Source: Terriglobia bacterium (GTDB lineage: Bacteria; Acidobacteriota; Vicinamibacteria; Vicinamibacterales; CAVVIG01). From it: 64,000 nt of DNA. The translations under genes and the position numbers were made by a program. The stretch lies in the NCBI GenBank assembly GCA_020073005.1, contig JAIQFX010000030.1:21129-85128 (forward strand). The letters are read 5' to 3'. Under the pieces are notes generated by a model. It saw only the letters and a list, made by a program, of their open reading frames with translations. It searched no databases and was not told the origin of the DNA. Below, piece after piece: positions 47,583-55,107 of this stretch. Position 1 is the stretch's first letter. Every line of letters starts with the position of its first letter.

Positions 47583-48694
47583 CGTGTGGCCGACCGCTTC
47601 GAACGTTTCGACGCCTTCGCGTTGGACCTCGATGTCGCTTTCGACTTCCGCGTCGCGCGCTTTCGCGGATGGAGCGCGGTCGATTGCGTCGCGAGCCGCC
47701 GCTCGAGCTCCTCGAGCCGCTTCTTCAGCTCCGGCAGATGGCGAAAGATGACGGACGACTTCCGCCACTCGGCATGCTCGATCGCCGGATGGCCGGTCAC
47801 GAACGCGCCGGCCTCGACCGAATTCAGCACGGCGCTCTTCGCGCCGACCATCGCGCGCTTGCCGACCGTGATGTGGCCGGTGACGCCCGTCTGCCCCGCC
47901 ATCATGACGTCGTCTTCGATCGCCGTGCTGCCGGCGATTCCGACCTGCGCCGCGAGCAGGACGCGCCTGCCGATCGTGACGCCGTGCGCGACGTGGACGA
48001 GGTTGTCGAGCTTGGTGCCGGCGCCGATGCGCGTCTCGCCGACGGCCGGGCGATCGATCGTCGAGTTGGCGCCGATCTCGACGTCGTCTTCGATCACGAC
48101 GTCGGCGTGCTGCGGGATCTTGAGATGCGTGCCGTCCTTCTGCCGCGCGAAGCCGTAGCCGTCGCTGCCCACCACGACGCCGTCGTGCAGCACGACGCGG
48201 TGCCCGATGACGACGCCTTCGCGGATCGACGTCTGCGAATGGATGACGCAATCCTCGCCGATGCGCGCCTCGGGACCGATGACGACGTTCGGATAGATGA
48301 CGGTGCGCGCGCCGATCGACGCGCCCGATCCAATCGTCACGAACGGACCGATCGACACGCCCGGACCGATCGTCGCGTCGGGCGCGACCGCGCTCAGGCG
48401 ATCCACGCCCTTCGCGGGCGGCGTCGTGCGGACGAAGAACTGCAGCGCGCGGGCGAACGCCGTGTACGGATCGTCGCAGCGCAGCACGGCCAGGTGCGCC
48501 GGCGCCGCGTCCTGCAGTCCGAGGATGATCGCGGACGCTTTGGTCGTCGCGACGTGCGACGCGTACCGCGGGTTCGCGACGAACGTGAGATCGCCCGTGC
48601 GCGCCTGATGAATGCCGGTCACGCGCCGGATCTCGATGCGGCCGTCGCCCTCGAGACGGCAGTGCAACCGGTCAGCGATGTCCTGAAGTGTCAA
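47579..48694 (-). CDS. lpxD: UDP-3-O-acylglucosamine N-acyltransferase LpxD with basic C-terminal tail
   Basis: 371 residues from a TTG ending at 48694, which gives the family-like start LTLQDIADRLHCRLEGDG; a GTG further upstream (48733) is less likely. LpxD adds the second acyl chain in lipid A synthesis. The left-handed parallel beta-helix shows as hexapeptide repeats from GPGVSIGPFVTIGSGASIG to ITVGKRAMVGAKSAV, with the catalytic His in LVHVAHGVTIG and the usual NSTIDRP. The C-terminal trimer helix is followed by an unusual 28-residue tail of Lys, Arg and Ser (RKRATRKSKATSRSNAKASK onward) that resembles histone-like tails and is not part of the enzyme. TGTTATACT lies about 30 nt upstream. 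Confidence 0.93.
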   Translation of the reverse strand: MTLQDIADRLHCRLEGDGRIEIRRVTGIHQARTGDLTFVANPRYASHVATTKASAIILGLQDAAPAHLAVLRCDDPYTAFARALQFFVRTTPPAKGVDRLSAVAPDATIGPGVSIGPFVTIGSGASIGARTVIYPNVVIGPEARIGEDCVIHSQTSIREGVVIGHRVVLHDGVVVGSDGYGFARQKDGTHLKIPQHADVVIEDDVEIGANSTIDRPAVGETRIGAGTKLDNLVHVAHGVTIGRRVLLAAQVGIAGSTAIEDDVMMAGQTGVTGHITVGKRAMVGAKSAVLNSVEAGAFVTGHPAIEHAEWRKSSVIFRHLPELKKRLEELERRLATQSTALHPRKRATRKSKATSRSNAKASKRSKRSATR

Positions 48695-48698
48695 GGCG

Positions 48699-49301
48699 TC
48701 AATCGTCTTCGGCGGGACGCGCGAGTATAACACGCGGATCGTCGCCGGCCCGGCCCGGCCGGGCGCGCCACGGCAGGGCGCCGAGCCCCCGCTGCGCGCC
48801 GCGCAACGACAGCAGATGGCCGGCGACGCGCAGCGCGAAGTAGTACGCGAGGAGGTTCGGCCCGGGCACGATGGCCAGCAGACCGGACACGGCGAACGCC
48901 AGGCCGTCGATGGCGAGCCACCTCGCATGATGACGCCGCGCGTGCCTTAGGAGCATCCGGGAGAGTTCGACCGCCGCCGGCTCGCCGAGGCCGCGCGGAA
49001 ACACGAGCGTCGCCTCGTCCGCCTCCCGCAGCCGCCACAGCGTGCGCTGTTCGTCGATCGCTTCGGCGGCGGATCGGATCACGCGGTCGCGAAGCCGGGC
49101 GAGCAACCCTGACGACGGCACGCGGTGCGCCGCCTCGACCGCCGCGTGCCATTTCGTCTCGAGCGCGCGAAGGCGTCCTCTCCAGAATCCGGCCGACTGA
49201 CGAGGCGCGGCGTCGCGATCGTGGGGCTCCGAGTACAACTCGAAGCGCCCGCCGGGTTCCGGGATCAGATAGACCACGAGGGAATTTGGTAATGTGGTCA
49301 T
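48699..49301 (-). CDS. Mit_KHE1-like hypothetical protein with one or two membrane segments
   Basis: 200 residues. The start SLVVYLIPEPGGRFELYSEP, a long helical middle (residues 40-120) and a hydrophobic end (LAFAVSGLLAIVPGPNLLAY then YFALRVAGHLLSLRGAQRGL) resemble the mitochondrial K+/H+ exchange-related family (PF10173), recalled from memory. Function in bacteria is unknown; a link to cation homeostasis is only family-based. The first seven codons (MTTLPNS) are encoded by an AT-rich repeat (CCACATTACCAAATT), so the native start may have been altered. Its stop is 4 nt before the lpxD start codon, so it probably heads the six-gene run to lpxB. Confidence 0.6.
   Translation of the reverse strand: MTTLPNSLVVYLIPEPGGRFELYSEPHDRDAAPRQSAGFWRGRLRALETKWHAAVEAAHRVPSSGLLARLRDRVIRSAAEAIDEQRTLWRLREADEATLVFPRGLGEPAAVELSRMLLRHARRHHARWLAIDGLAFAVSGLLAIVPGPNLLAYYFALRVAGHLLSLRGAQRGLGALPWRARPGRAGDDPRVILARPAEDD
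48724..48732 (-). promoter_or_regulatory. Extended -10 (TGTTATACT) upstream of lpxD
   Basis: On the minus strand TGTTATACT matches the extended -10 consensus TGnTATAAT at all but one position. It lies within the 3' end of the KHE1-like gene and about 30 nt before the lpxD TTG. No good -35 is seen, as is common with extended -10 promoters. It could give lpxD and the genes after it their own transcript. Confidence 0.5.
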
Positions 49302-49367
49302 CTGGTTATCGGGTCATTGCGCGCGCGCGATCCAATGACTAGGTTACTAGATGACTCGATGAACACA
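49279..49367. repeat. AT-rich low-complexity repeat (GGTAATGTGGTCATC) between divergent genes
   Basis: The sequence runs AATTTGGTAATGTGGTCATC, TGGTTATCGGGTCATTG, then CCAATGACTAGGTTACTAGA and TGACTCGATGAACACATT. The second half contains the first in inverted form (GGTCATTG/CAATGAC). It fills the gap between the KHE1-like gene and mgtC and supplies the first codons of the former. Confidence 0.6.
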
Positions 49368-49375
49368 TTCGATCA

Positions 49376-49795
49376 ATGACTCCCATCGATCTCATCATCC
49401 GGCTCCTGCTCGCCGCCGGCCTCGGCGCCGCGATCGGCATCGAGCGCGAGTTCCGCCACAAGTCGGCGGGCCTGCGGACCAACATGCTCATCGCGCTCGG
49501 CTCGGCGCTCTTCACCGTGATGTCGATTCGGTTCGCGGCCGCGGCCGGGACGCCCGATCGCATCGCGTCCGGCATCGTGACGGGTATCGGGTTTCTGGGC
49601 GCGGGGGCCATCCTGCAGAGTGGCGGCACGGTGCACGGAATGACGACGGCGGCGACGATCTGGGTGAACGCGGCGGTCGGGACCGCGGCGGGCGCGGGCG
49701 AGTACGCGATCGCGTCGGTCGCGACGCTCATCACGCTGGTCGTCCTCGCGCTGCTCCAGCCGGTCGAGAATTATTTCGAGCGGCGCAAGCCGTAA
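49376..49795 (+). CDS. MgtC/SapB family membrane protein
   Basis: 139 residues with four hydrophobic segments. It has the family signature IGIEREFRHKSAGLRTNMLI after the first helix, then SALFTVMSIRF, and GIVTGIGFLGAGAILQSGG, followed by VHGMTTAATIWVNAAVG. MgtC-type proteins are inner-membrane proteins linked to magnesium limitation and to inhibition of F-type ATP synthase in pathogens; most SapB homologues in free-living bacteria are uncharacterised. It lacks the C-terminal soluble domain of full-length MgtC, as do most SapB-type members. Its TAA is directly followed (0 nt) by the stop codon of the convergent nuclease-like gene. Confidence 0.9.
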   Translation: MTPIDLIIRLLLAAGLGAAIGIEREFRHKSAGLRTNMLIALGSALFTVMSIRFAAAAGTPDRIASGIVTGIGFLGAGAILQSGGTVHGMTTAATIWVNAAVGTAAGAGEYAIASVATLITLVVLALLQPVENYFERRKP

Positions 49796-50686
49796 CTATT
49801 TCTTCTTCTGCACCGGCCGCGCGCCTTCGAGCGCCAGCGCCGGCTTGCCCGCCTGCTCCCACGCGCTGATGATCAGGCTGGCGGTGTCGGTGATCGCCGC
49901 GGCGAGCTGCTTTTCCAGGATCGGTTTCACGGCCGCGAAGAACTTCTCGAAGTAGACATCGTCGTACGCGTCACGTCCGGCGATCGCGTCACTGTCGGCT
50001 TTGATGATGGTGTCGACCGATCGATTGGCCGCGATCAGCGCGTCGAACGCCGCGTCGCGCGCGCTGGTGACGCTGCGAGGCGGCGCGGGATTGATCGTCA
50101 GCCGAGCGAGATAGCGCTCGAGCAGCTCGGCTTCGAAGCGCGAGTGCACGCCGGTGTTCCCGGTGAGCTGGCCGTCGTAGTTGTTCGACGCGTGCAGCGG
50201 CTGGTTGGCGTCCTGGATGTAGTGGCCCATCACGGGCGCGAACAGCGCGACGTCGTTCGGCGAGTAGCGTCCCCCGCGCGCGAATCCTTCGAAGCCGCGC
50301 CGCAGGTTGCCGAACATCTCCGCTTCGCGCCACGGCAGCATGCCGAGCCGCTTGAGCGCGGCTTCGCCGAATTTCCCGAGCGCCGCGCCATACTCACGCG
50401 GCATCGCCGTGAACGGCGGCGGGCCGAATTCCCGCGCGCCGAAGTCCATGAAGTGATTCGGATCGTCTTCCCATCCGACGTTGCGCCACAGGTCGGGATC
50501 GATGGCGCGCACCACCATTTCGGCGCGATAGCGCTCGAAGAACGGCTTCAGCGGCGCCGGCAGCAAGTCGATCGCGCGCCCCATGATGTACCGGTGTCCG
50601 GTGAACCCCCACGCGCGCGCCGGCGACGGCGCAAGCATCACCGTGACGAATGCGACCGCGGCAAAGAATCTGTTTCGGTTGCGCAT
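49796..50686 (-). CDS. Secreted zinc-dependent phospholipase C/S1-P1 nuclease-like protein
   Basis: 296 residues from the ATG ending at 50686. The signal peptide (FFAAVAFVTVMLAPSPARA) is followed directly by WGFTGHRYIMGRAIDLLP, so the mature protein would start with Trp, whose N-terminus and side chains bind zinc in S1/P1 nucleases and phospholipase C. Further ligands fit HFMDF, GHYIQDANQPLHASNNYDGQ and GVHSRFEAELL. The substrate (nucleic acid or phospholipid) cannot be told from sequence. TAATAT lies 7 nt before the ATG, suggesting a leaderless transcript. It converges on the mgtC-like gene with no gap and diverges from the YdjM-like gene. Confidence 0.85.
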   Translation of the reverse strand: MRNRNRFFAAVAFVTVMLAPSPARAWGFTGHRYIMGRAIDLLPAPLKPFFERYRAEMVVRAIDPDLWRNVGWEDDPNHFMDFGAREFGPPPFTAMPREYGAALGKFGEAALKRLGMLPWREAEMFGNLRRGFEGFARGGRYSPNDVALFAPVMGHYIQDANQPLHASNNYDGQLTGNTGVHSRFEAELLERYLARLTINPAPPRSVTSARDAAFDALIAANRSVDTIIKADSDAIAGRDAYDDVYFEKFFAAVKPILEKQLAAAITDTASLIISAWEQAGKPALALEGARPVQKKK

Positions 50687-50730
50687 GCTTGGTATATTAG
50701 GCGAGCCGCCAGTCGCGGGCCACGTCACCC
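50687..50730. promoter_or_regulatory. 44-nt divergent promoter region, shared AT-rich core
   Basis: GGTATATTAG at 50691-50700 reads TAATAT on minus (7 nt before the nuclease-like ATG) and TATATT on plus (32 nt before the TTG of the YdjM-like gene). It is the only AT-rich patch in the gap and is likely to serve both genes. Confidence 0.4.
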
Positions 50731-51834
50731 TTGGATAATCTGACGCACACCCTGTTCGCCGTCACGCTCGGGCGCACGCCGCTCGGGCGCGCGGGCCGCG
50801 GCACGACCGCGGCGCTCGTCCTCGCGTCGAACGCGCCGGACATCGACTTCATCACGACGGCGGGCGGGGCCGTGAACTACCTCAAATGGCACCGCGGCCC
50901 GACGCACGGCCCGCTCGGCATCGTCGGTCTGGGCCTCGCCGCGGCCGCGCTCGTGTGGGCGGGCCAGCGCTTCAACCGTCGATGGAAAGATGAGTCGCCG
51001 GACGCGTCGTTTCTGATGCTCTTCGTCATCTCGATGATTGGCGTGCTGTTCCACATCCTGATGGATCTGCCGACGTCCTACGGATCGCGCATCCTGAGTC
51101 CATTCGACTGGCACTGGTTCGCGTTCGACTGGATGCCGATCGTCGACATCTACCTCTTGATCGTCCTGATGGCCGGCATGCTGTTCGGGCGCGGGTCGGC
51201 GGACGCGCGGCGTCGCAACGCGACGATCGTCCTGGTGCTGATGGCGGCCAACTACGGCGTGCGCGCGGTCGCCCATCACCAGGCGCTCGCGCTGGTGCCA
51301 CGCGTCTTCGGACCGACGCTGCCCGCGCGATGCGATCCGGCCGCGCCGGAGACGCTGCTCGATTCGTGGCCGCGTCCCACGGCACCGCCGCGGCCGGCGG
51401 CGCGCACGCGCTGTCTCGTCGAAGCGGCCGCGCTGCCCTCGTTCAGTTCGCCGTTCTCCTGGCGGATCGTCGCGCAGTTCTCGAACGCCTACGAGCTGCG
51501 CGACATCGACATCCTCGATGCGCGATTGCGCGGCGCCGGGGAGGACACGGACGTGCCGTGGCGCACGAACGTGCGGTATCCCAACGTCTGGACGCCGGCG
51601 GTCGCGACAGCCGCCACGACGGCCACCGGCGGCGTGTTCCTCGGCTTCTCACGGTTTCCGGCCGCGCGATCGGTGGAGGATCCGCAGCACGTCATGACGG
51701 TGCGCATCACGGACATGCGGTTCGTGGCCGGGCCGGCACCCGTCGATTCGCCGCTCCGCCGCGACAATCTGTTCACGGCGCGCGTGCGCATCGGCCCGGA
51801 CGGCCGCGTCCTCGACGAAGCGCTCGGCCGCTGA
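50731..51834 (+). CDS. YdjM-family (DUF457) membrane protein
   Basis: 367 residues with a TTG start (MDNLTHTLFAVTLGRTPLGR). The N-terminal half has the metal-binding motifs of the LexA-regulated YdjM family: DNLTHTL at the start, NAPDIDFI, and HRGPTHGPLGIVG with its HRGxTH motif, then FHILMDLPTSYGSRILSPFD. About five transmembrane helices are present up to residue 185. The C-terminal half (about 200-367) is soluble and may face the periplasm. The family is sometimes called membrane-bound metal-dependent hydrolase, but activity is unproven. It is divergent from the nuclease-like gene and ends 4 nt from the stop of the convergent amrA. Confidence 0.87.
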   Translation: MDNLTHTLFAVTLGRTPLGRAGRGTTAALVLASNAPDIDFITTAGGAVNYLKWHRGPTHGPLGIVGLGLAAAALVWAGQRFNRRWKDESPDASFLMLFVISMIGVLFHILMDLPTSYGSRILSPFDWHWFAFDWMPIVDIYLLIVLMAGMLFGRGSADARRRNATIVLVLMAANYGVRAVAHHQALALVPRVFGPTLPARCDPAAPETLLDSWPRPTAPPRPAARTRCLVEAAALPSFSSPFSWRIVAQFSNAYELRDIDILDARLRGAGEDTDVPWRTNVRYPNVWTPAVATAATTATGGVFLGFSRFPAARSVEDPQHVMTVRITDMRFVAGPAPVDSPLRRDNLFTARVRIGPDGRVLDEALGR

Positions 51835-51838
51835 GCCG

Positions 51839-52375
51839 TCAGCGATCGCCGAAGACTTCCGCGTCGAATCGCTTCAGCGTCGCGCCGTTCTTCCAGGCGT
51901 CGCGCGGCAATCCCGCCTTCACGCACGTCTGCACGACGAACGTCTCGCGATCCCACCGCCATTCCGTCGCCACCTGCGGCAGCAGCAGGCCGCGGCGCCA
52001 GTGCATCTCGACGACGAGGCCGTGGCGGCCGACCTCGATTTCTTCGATCGCGGTCACCGGCTCGAGCGGGCCGAGCAGGGACAGCTCGAAGTCGAGATGC
52101 GGCAATTCGGCGGCGGTGACCGGAGGGAATCTGGGATCGGTGCTGCACGCCGCGATCGCGCACCGGACGATCACGTGGCCGAGCGGATCCGTCGCCTCGA
52201 CGTGGCCGATGCAGCCGCGAAGATCGCCGCGACTGTGCAGCGTGACGAACGCGCCGCCGCGCCGCGCGCACACGCCGTCCGACGGTGGCGACGGTAACGC
52301 GGCAGCGCCCACGTGGGCCGCGACCGCGTCTCGCGCAAGCTGCAACAGGAGCCGGCGATCCTCTTCGGCGGTCAT
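51839..52375 (-). CDS. amrA: AMMECR1-domain protein (AmmeMemoRadiSam protein A)
   Basis: 178 residues of the AMMECR1 fold: GAFVTLHSRGDLRGCIGHVE (with the conserved LRGCIG core), FPPVTAAELPHLDFELSLLG, and RGLLLPQVATEWRWDRETFV with WKNGATLKRFDAEVF at the end. Its function is unknown; in many genomes it sits with a Memo-like protein and a radical SAM enzyme. Here the Memo-like gene precedes it on the same strand with a 21-nt gap that holds an R2 repeat. The purine-rich string GAAGGGG before the ATG comes from that repeat, so it may have been recruited as the ribosome site. The radical SAM partner is not in the window. Confidence 0.9.
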   Translation of the reverse strand: MTAEEDRRLLLQLARDAVAAHVGAAALPSPPSDGVCARRGGAFVTLHSRGDLRGCIGHVEATDPLGHVIVRCAIAACSTDPRFPPVTAAELPHLDFELSLLGPLEPVTAIEEIEVGRHGLVVEMHWRRGLLLPQVATEWRWDRETFVVQTCVKAGLPRDAWKNGATLKRFDAEVFGDR

Positions 52376-52404
52376 CCCCTTCCGTGTCCTCCGTGGTTAC
52401 ATCT
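52376..52404. repeat. R2 repeat at the amrB-amrA junction
   Basis: On the minus strand it reads AGGAAGATGTAACCACGGAG and then GACACGGAAGGGG. It contains the TAA stop of amrB and ends with GAAGGGG just before the amrA ATG. It is a member of the same family as 8893-8912 and 19620-19705. Confidence 0.6.
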
Positions 52405-53224
52405 TCCTAAACGTGCCGAGCGCCGCCGCGAGATAGCCGACGACGGACGACTTGTCGCCGGACACGTCGCCTGAATCCGCGTAGTTGAGAACCACGGCGT
52501 CGCGCGCGCCGAGCTCGCGCGCCGCGCGCATGACGGCGACCGTCGGTCCCCCGCCGCACGCGTGGTCGGGCTCTTGGTCGAGCGCCGCCTGCAGGCCGTC
52601 GGCGTCGAAGCGCGACACGCAGTCGATCACCACGCGATCCAGCGCCGCGGCTGCGGGCGCCTCGTGATAGTGCGAGAGATCCGTGCTGGCGACGAGCAAC
52701 GTGCGCGAACCGCGCAGGACGCGCGCGAGCGCATCACCGAGCGCGGTCGCCGTCGACGCCGTCTGATGCCCCATCACGAGCGGCACGATCGGCGCGCCGG
52801 GCGCCAGCCGCTGGACGAACGGCAGTTGCATCTCGAGCGAGTGCTCGCGCGCATGCGCGGGCGGATGCTCTCGAATCACGGGAGAGGCCGCGAGCAACGC
52901 GCGCGCGCACGCCGCGTCGATCGACGCCACGCCGAACGGCGACGCGAATCCGCCGTCGGCGACGATGGACACGCCCTCGAAGCCGACGAAATGCGACGGT
53001 CCGACGAGGACGACGCGATCGAACGCGCGGCCCCGCACGAGGCAGTAGGCGTGCGCGGCGACGGGCCCGGAGTACATGAGCCCGGCGTGGGGTGCAATGA
53101 GACCCATGAGGTCCCCATCGAGATCGCGAGTCGTCGCGTCGAGATGACGATCAACGGCAGCGGCCAGCGCGGACGCTGATCCCGGATACCAGCTCCCAGC
53201 AACGGCCGCCGGACGAATGTGCAT
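52397..53224 (-). CDS. amrB: Memo-like protein (AmmeMemoRadiSam protein B)
   Basis: 275 residues. The family signature is present: [12 protein letters not shown] at the N-terminus, [19 protein letters not shown] (a metal-binding His), [52 protein letters not shown] and [20 protein letters not shown]. Memo proteins resemble extradiol dioxygenases and bind copper or iron; the bacterial role in the AMMECR1 partnership is unknown. The last residues (GTFRKM) and the stop lie in an R2 repeat, so the natural C-terminus may have changed. amrA follows. It diverges from gatC with only 27 nt between the two start codons. Confidence 0.92.
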   Translation of the reverse strand: MHIRPAAVAGSWYPGSASALAAAVDRHLDATTRDLDGDLMGLIAPHAGLMYSGPVAAHAYCLVRGRAFDRVVLVGPSHFVGFEGVSIVADGGFASPFGVASIDAACARALLAASPVIREHPPAHAREHSLEMQLPFVQRLAPGAPIVPLVMGHQTASTATALGDALARVLRGSRTLLVASTDLSHYHEAPAAAALDRVVIDCVSRFDADGLQAALDQEPDHACGGGPTVAVMRAARELGARDAVVLNYADSGDVSGDKSSVVGYLAAALGTFRKM

Positions 53225-53251
53225 GGCTTTCTTCGCATGCTAGCATTTGCC
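53225..53251. promoter_or_regulatory. 27-nt divergent promoter region between amrB and gatC
   Basis: ATGCTAGCAT at 53237-53246 is a perfect 10-bp palindrome and contains TAGCAT on both strands: 5 nt before the gatC ATG on plus and 12 nt before the amrB ATG on minus. It fits the TANNNT pattern and could also be an operator. Confidence 0.4.
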
Positions 53252-53551
53252 ATGCCTCCGGAGTTTTCACGGGACCAGATTGCGGCCATCGCCGAGCTGG
53301 CCCGCCTCGAGCTCGATCCCGCCGAAGTCGAGCTCTTCGCGCGGCAGCTGGGCGAAATCCTCGCGTACGCCGAGCACGTGCAGCGCGCCGACACGACCGG
53401 CGTCCCGCCGACGGCGAGCGTCGTCACGCGCCACGCCACGGACCGCGCGGACGAGGTGCGGCCGTCGCTGGATCGCGGCGTCGCGCTCGAGAGCGCGCCC
53501 GATCCCGCGCTGGACGCGGGATTCTTCAAGGTGCCGCGAGTGATCGGATGA
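53252..53551 (+). CDS. gatC: Asp/Glu-tRNA amidotransferase subunit C
   Basis: 99 residues from the ATG at 53252 (an in-frame ATG at 53237 is possible). The family marks are [40 protein letters not shown] and [20 protein letters not shown] with KVPRVI at the end. GatC stabilises the GatA-GatB complex, which converts Glu-tRNA(Gln) and Asp-tRNA(Asn) to the amidated forms. It overlaps gatA by 4 nt (ATGA). gatB is not in the window, so in this organism the third subunit is encoded elsewhere. Confidence 0.95.
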   Translation: MPPEFSRDQIAAIAELARLELDPAEVELFARQLGEILAYAEHVQRADTTGVPPTASVVTRHATDRADEVRPSLDRGVALESAPDPALDAGFFKVPRVIG

Positions 53552-55107
53552 CGTCCCGCAGCGAGACCACCGTTCGCAGCGTCCGCGACCAGATCCGATC
53601 GCGGGCGCGGTCCGCGTCCGACGTCTGCCGCGACGCGCTCGCGCGCATCCAAGCGCTCGATCCACAGCTCCACGCGTTCAACACGGTCGTGGCCGCACGC
53701 GCGCTCGCGCGCGCCGGCGAGATCGATCGGAGCTTCGATCGGTGGCGCGATCGCCCGCTGGTCGGCGTGCCCGTCGCGCTCAAGGACAACATGTGCACGC
53801 GCGGCGTCCGGACGACGGCGTCGTCGCGCATGCTCGAGCACTACGTGCCGCCGTACGACGCGACCGTCGTCGAACGCCTCGAAGCGGCCGGCGCGGTCAT
53901 CGTCGGCAAGACCAATTGCGACGAGTTTTCCATGGGCTCGTCGAACGAGAACTCGGCGTTCGGACCGGTGCACAATCCGTGGGCGCTCGACCGCATTCCT
54001 GGCGGCACGAGCGGCGGATCGGCGGCGACGGTCGCGGCGCGCCTCACGCCGCTCGCGCTCGGCTCCGACACCGGCGGCTCGATCCGGCAGCCCGCGTCGC
54101 TGTGCGGCGTCGTCGGTCTCAAGCCGACGTACGGCCGCGTGTCGCGGTACGGTCTGATCGCGTTCGCCTCGTCGCTCGATCAGATCGGGCCGATCGCGCG
54201 CACGGTCGACGATGCGGCGCTGGCGCTTGGCGTGCTCGCCGGAGCGGATCCGCGCGACGCGACCAGCGCGCCCGAGCCCGTGCCGGATTACACGGCGGCG
54301 CTGACCGGCGACGTGCGCGGCGCGCGCATCGGCGTGCCGCGCGCGCTCCTCGAGCAGGGTGTGGACGCCGACGTGTCGCGCGCGATCATGGCGGCGCTCG
54401 ACACGCTCGCCGCGCGCGGCGCGACGCTCGTGGACGTCCTGCTGCCGCACGCAGACTACGCGATTCCGGTCTACTACCTCGTCGCGACAGCGGAAGCGAG
54501 CTCGAATCTCGCGCGGTACGACGGCGTGCGCTACGGCTTCCGGGCCGCGCCCGGCACCCGGCCTTCGCAGGATGCGCCTGCTTCGGCGGGGCAAGCCCAG
54601 CACCCGGCGCCCGGCACGGCACCCAGCACCCCGCGCTCAGCACTCGGCACCATGTACGCTCAAACGCGCGCGCGCGGATTCGGCCCCGAGGTGAAGCGGC
54701 GAATCATGCTCGGCACCTACGTCCTGAGCGCCGGGTACTACGACGCGTACTACCTCAAGGCCCAGCAGGTCCGCACGTTGATCCTCCGCGATTACGAAGA
54801 GGCGTTCGGCGGCGCGAACGCCGTCGACGCGATCGCGATGCCGACGAGCCCGACGCCGGCGTTCAAGATCGGCGAACGCGTCGACGATCCGCTGCAGATG
54901 TACCTGGCCGACGTGTTCACGGTGAGCGCGAACCTCACCGGACTCCCGGCCGTCAGCGTCCCGTGCGGGTTCACGGGCGGCGGCCTGCCGATTGGCTTGC
55001 AGCTGACGGGCCGGCGCTTTGACGAAGCGGGGCTGCTGCGCCTCGCCGACGCGTACCAGCGCGAGACCGAATGGTGGAAACCGGCACCGCCGATCGTGAA
55101 GGGCTGA
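53548..55107 (+). CDS. gatA: Asp/Glu-tRNA amidotransferase subunit A, with repeat-encoded insertion
   Basis: 519 residues. The amidase signature is complete: catalytic Lys in [36 protein letters not shown] and [19 protein letters not shown], with the Ser pair of the Ser-cisSer-Lys triad. GatA releases ammonia from glutamine for GatB. The C-terminal part ([20 protein letters not shown] and [12 protein letters not shown]) is normal. Between YGFR (about residue 331) and TRARGFG lies a run of about 40 residues ([20 protein letters not shown] then [19 protein letters not shown]), roughly 25 more than the family norm by my recollection. It is encoded by an R4-type array. The 3' end overlaps the next gene by 37 nt. 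Confidence 0.94.
   Translation: MTSRSETTVRSVRDQIRSRARSASDVCRDALARIQALDPQLHAFNTVVAARALARAGEIDRSFDRWRDRPLVGVPVALKDNMCTRGVRTTASSRMLEHYVPPYDATVVERLEAAGAVIVGKTNCDEFSMGSSNENSAFGPVHNPWALDRIPGGTSGGSAATVAARLTPLALGSDTGGSIRQPASLCGVVGLKPTYGRVSRYGLIAFASSLDQIGPIARTVDDAALALGVLAGADPRDATSAPEPVPDYTAALTGDVRGARIGVPRALLEQGVDADVSRAIMAALDTLAARGATLVDVLLPHADYAIPVYYLVATAEASSNLARYDGVRYGFRAAPGTRPSQDAPASAGQAQHPAPGTAPSTPRSALGTMYAQTRARGFGPEVKRRIMLGTYVLSAGYYDAYYLKAQQVRTLILRDYEEAFGGANAVDAIAMPTSPTPAFKIGERVDDPLQMYLADVFTVSANLTGLPAVSVPCGFTGGGLPIGLQLTGRRFDEAGLLRLADAYQRETEWWKPAPPIVKG
54548..54650. repeat. Composite R4/R5 repeat inserted in frame in gatA
   Basis: The plus strand has GCGCCCGGCACCCGG, then CTTCGCAGGATGCGCCTG, then CTTCGGCGGGGCAAGCC, then CAGCACCCGGCGCCCGGCAC, GGCACCCAGCACCCCGCGCT and CAGCACTCGGCACC. 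The CAGCACCC units are the R4 family also found, reversed, in the P-ATPase gene. CTTCGGCGGGGCAAGCC matches, reversed, the intergenic sequence near 57190. The stretch does not disturb the gatA frame. Confidence 0.75.

Noticed and set aside
48695..48733. Upstream GTG as lpxD start
   Set aside because: It overlaps the extended -10 TGTTATACT and adds residues not seen in LpxD; the TTG at 48694 gives the usual family start.
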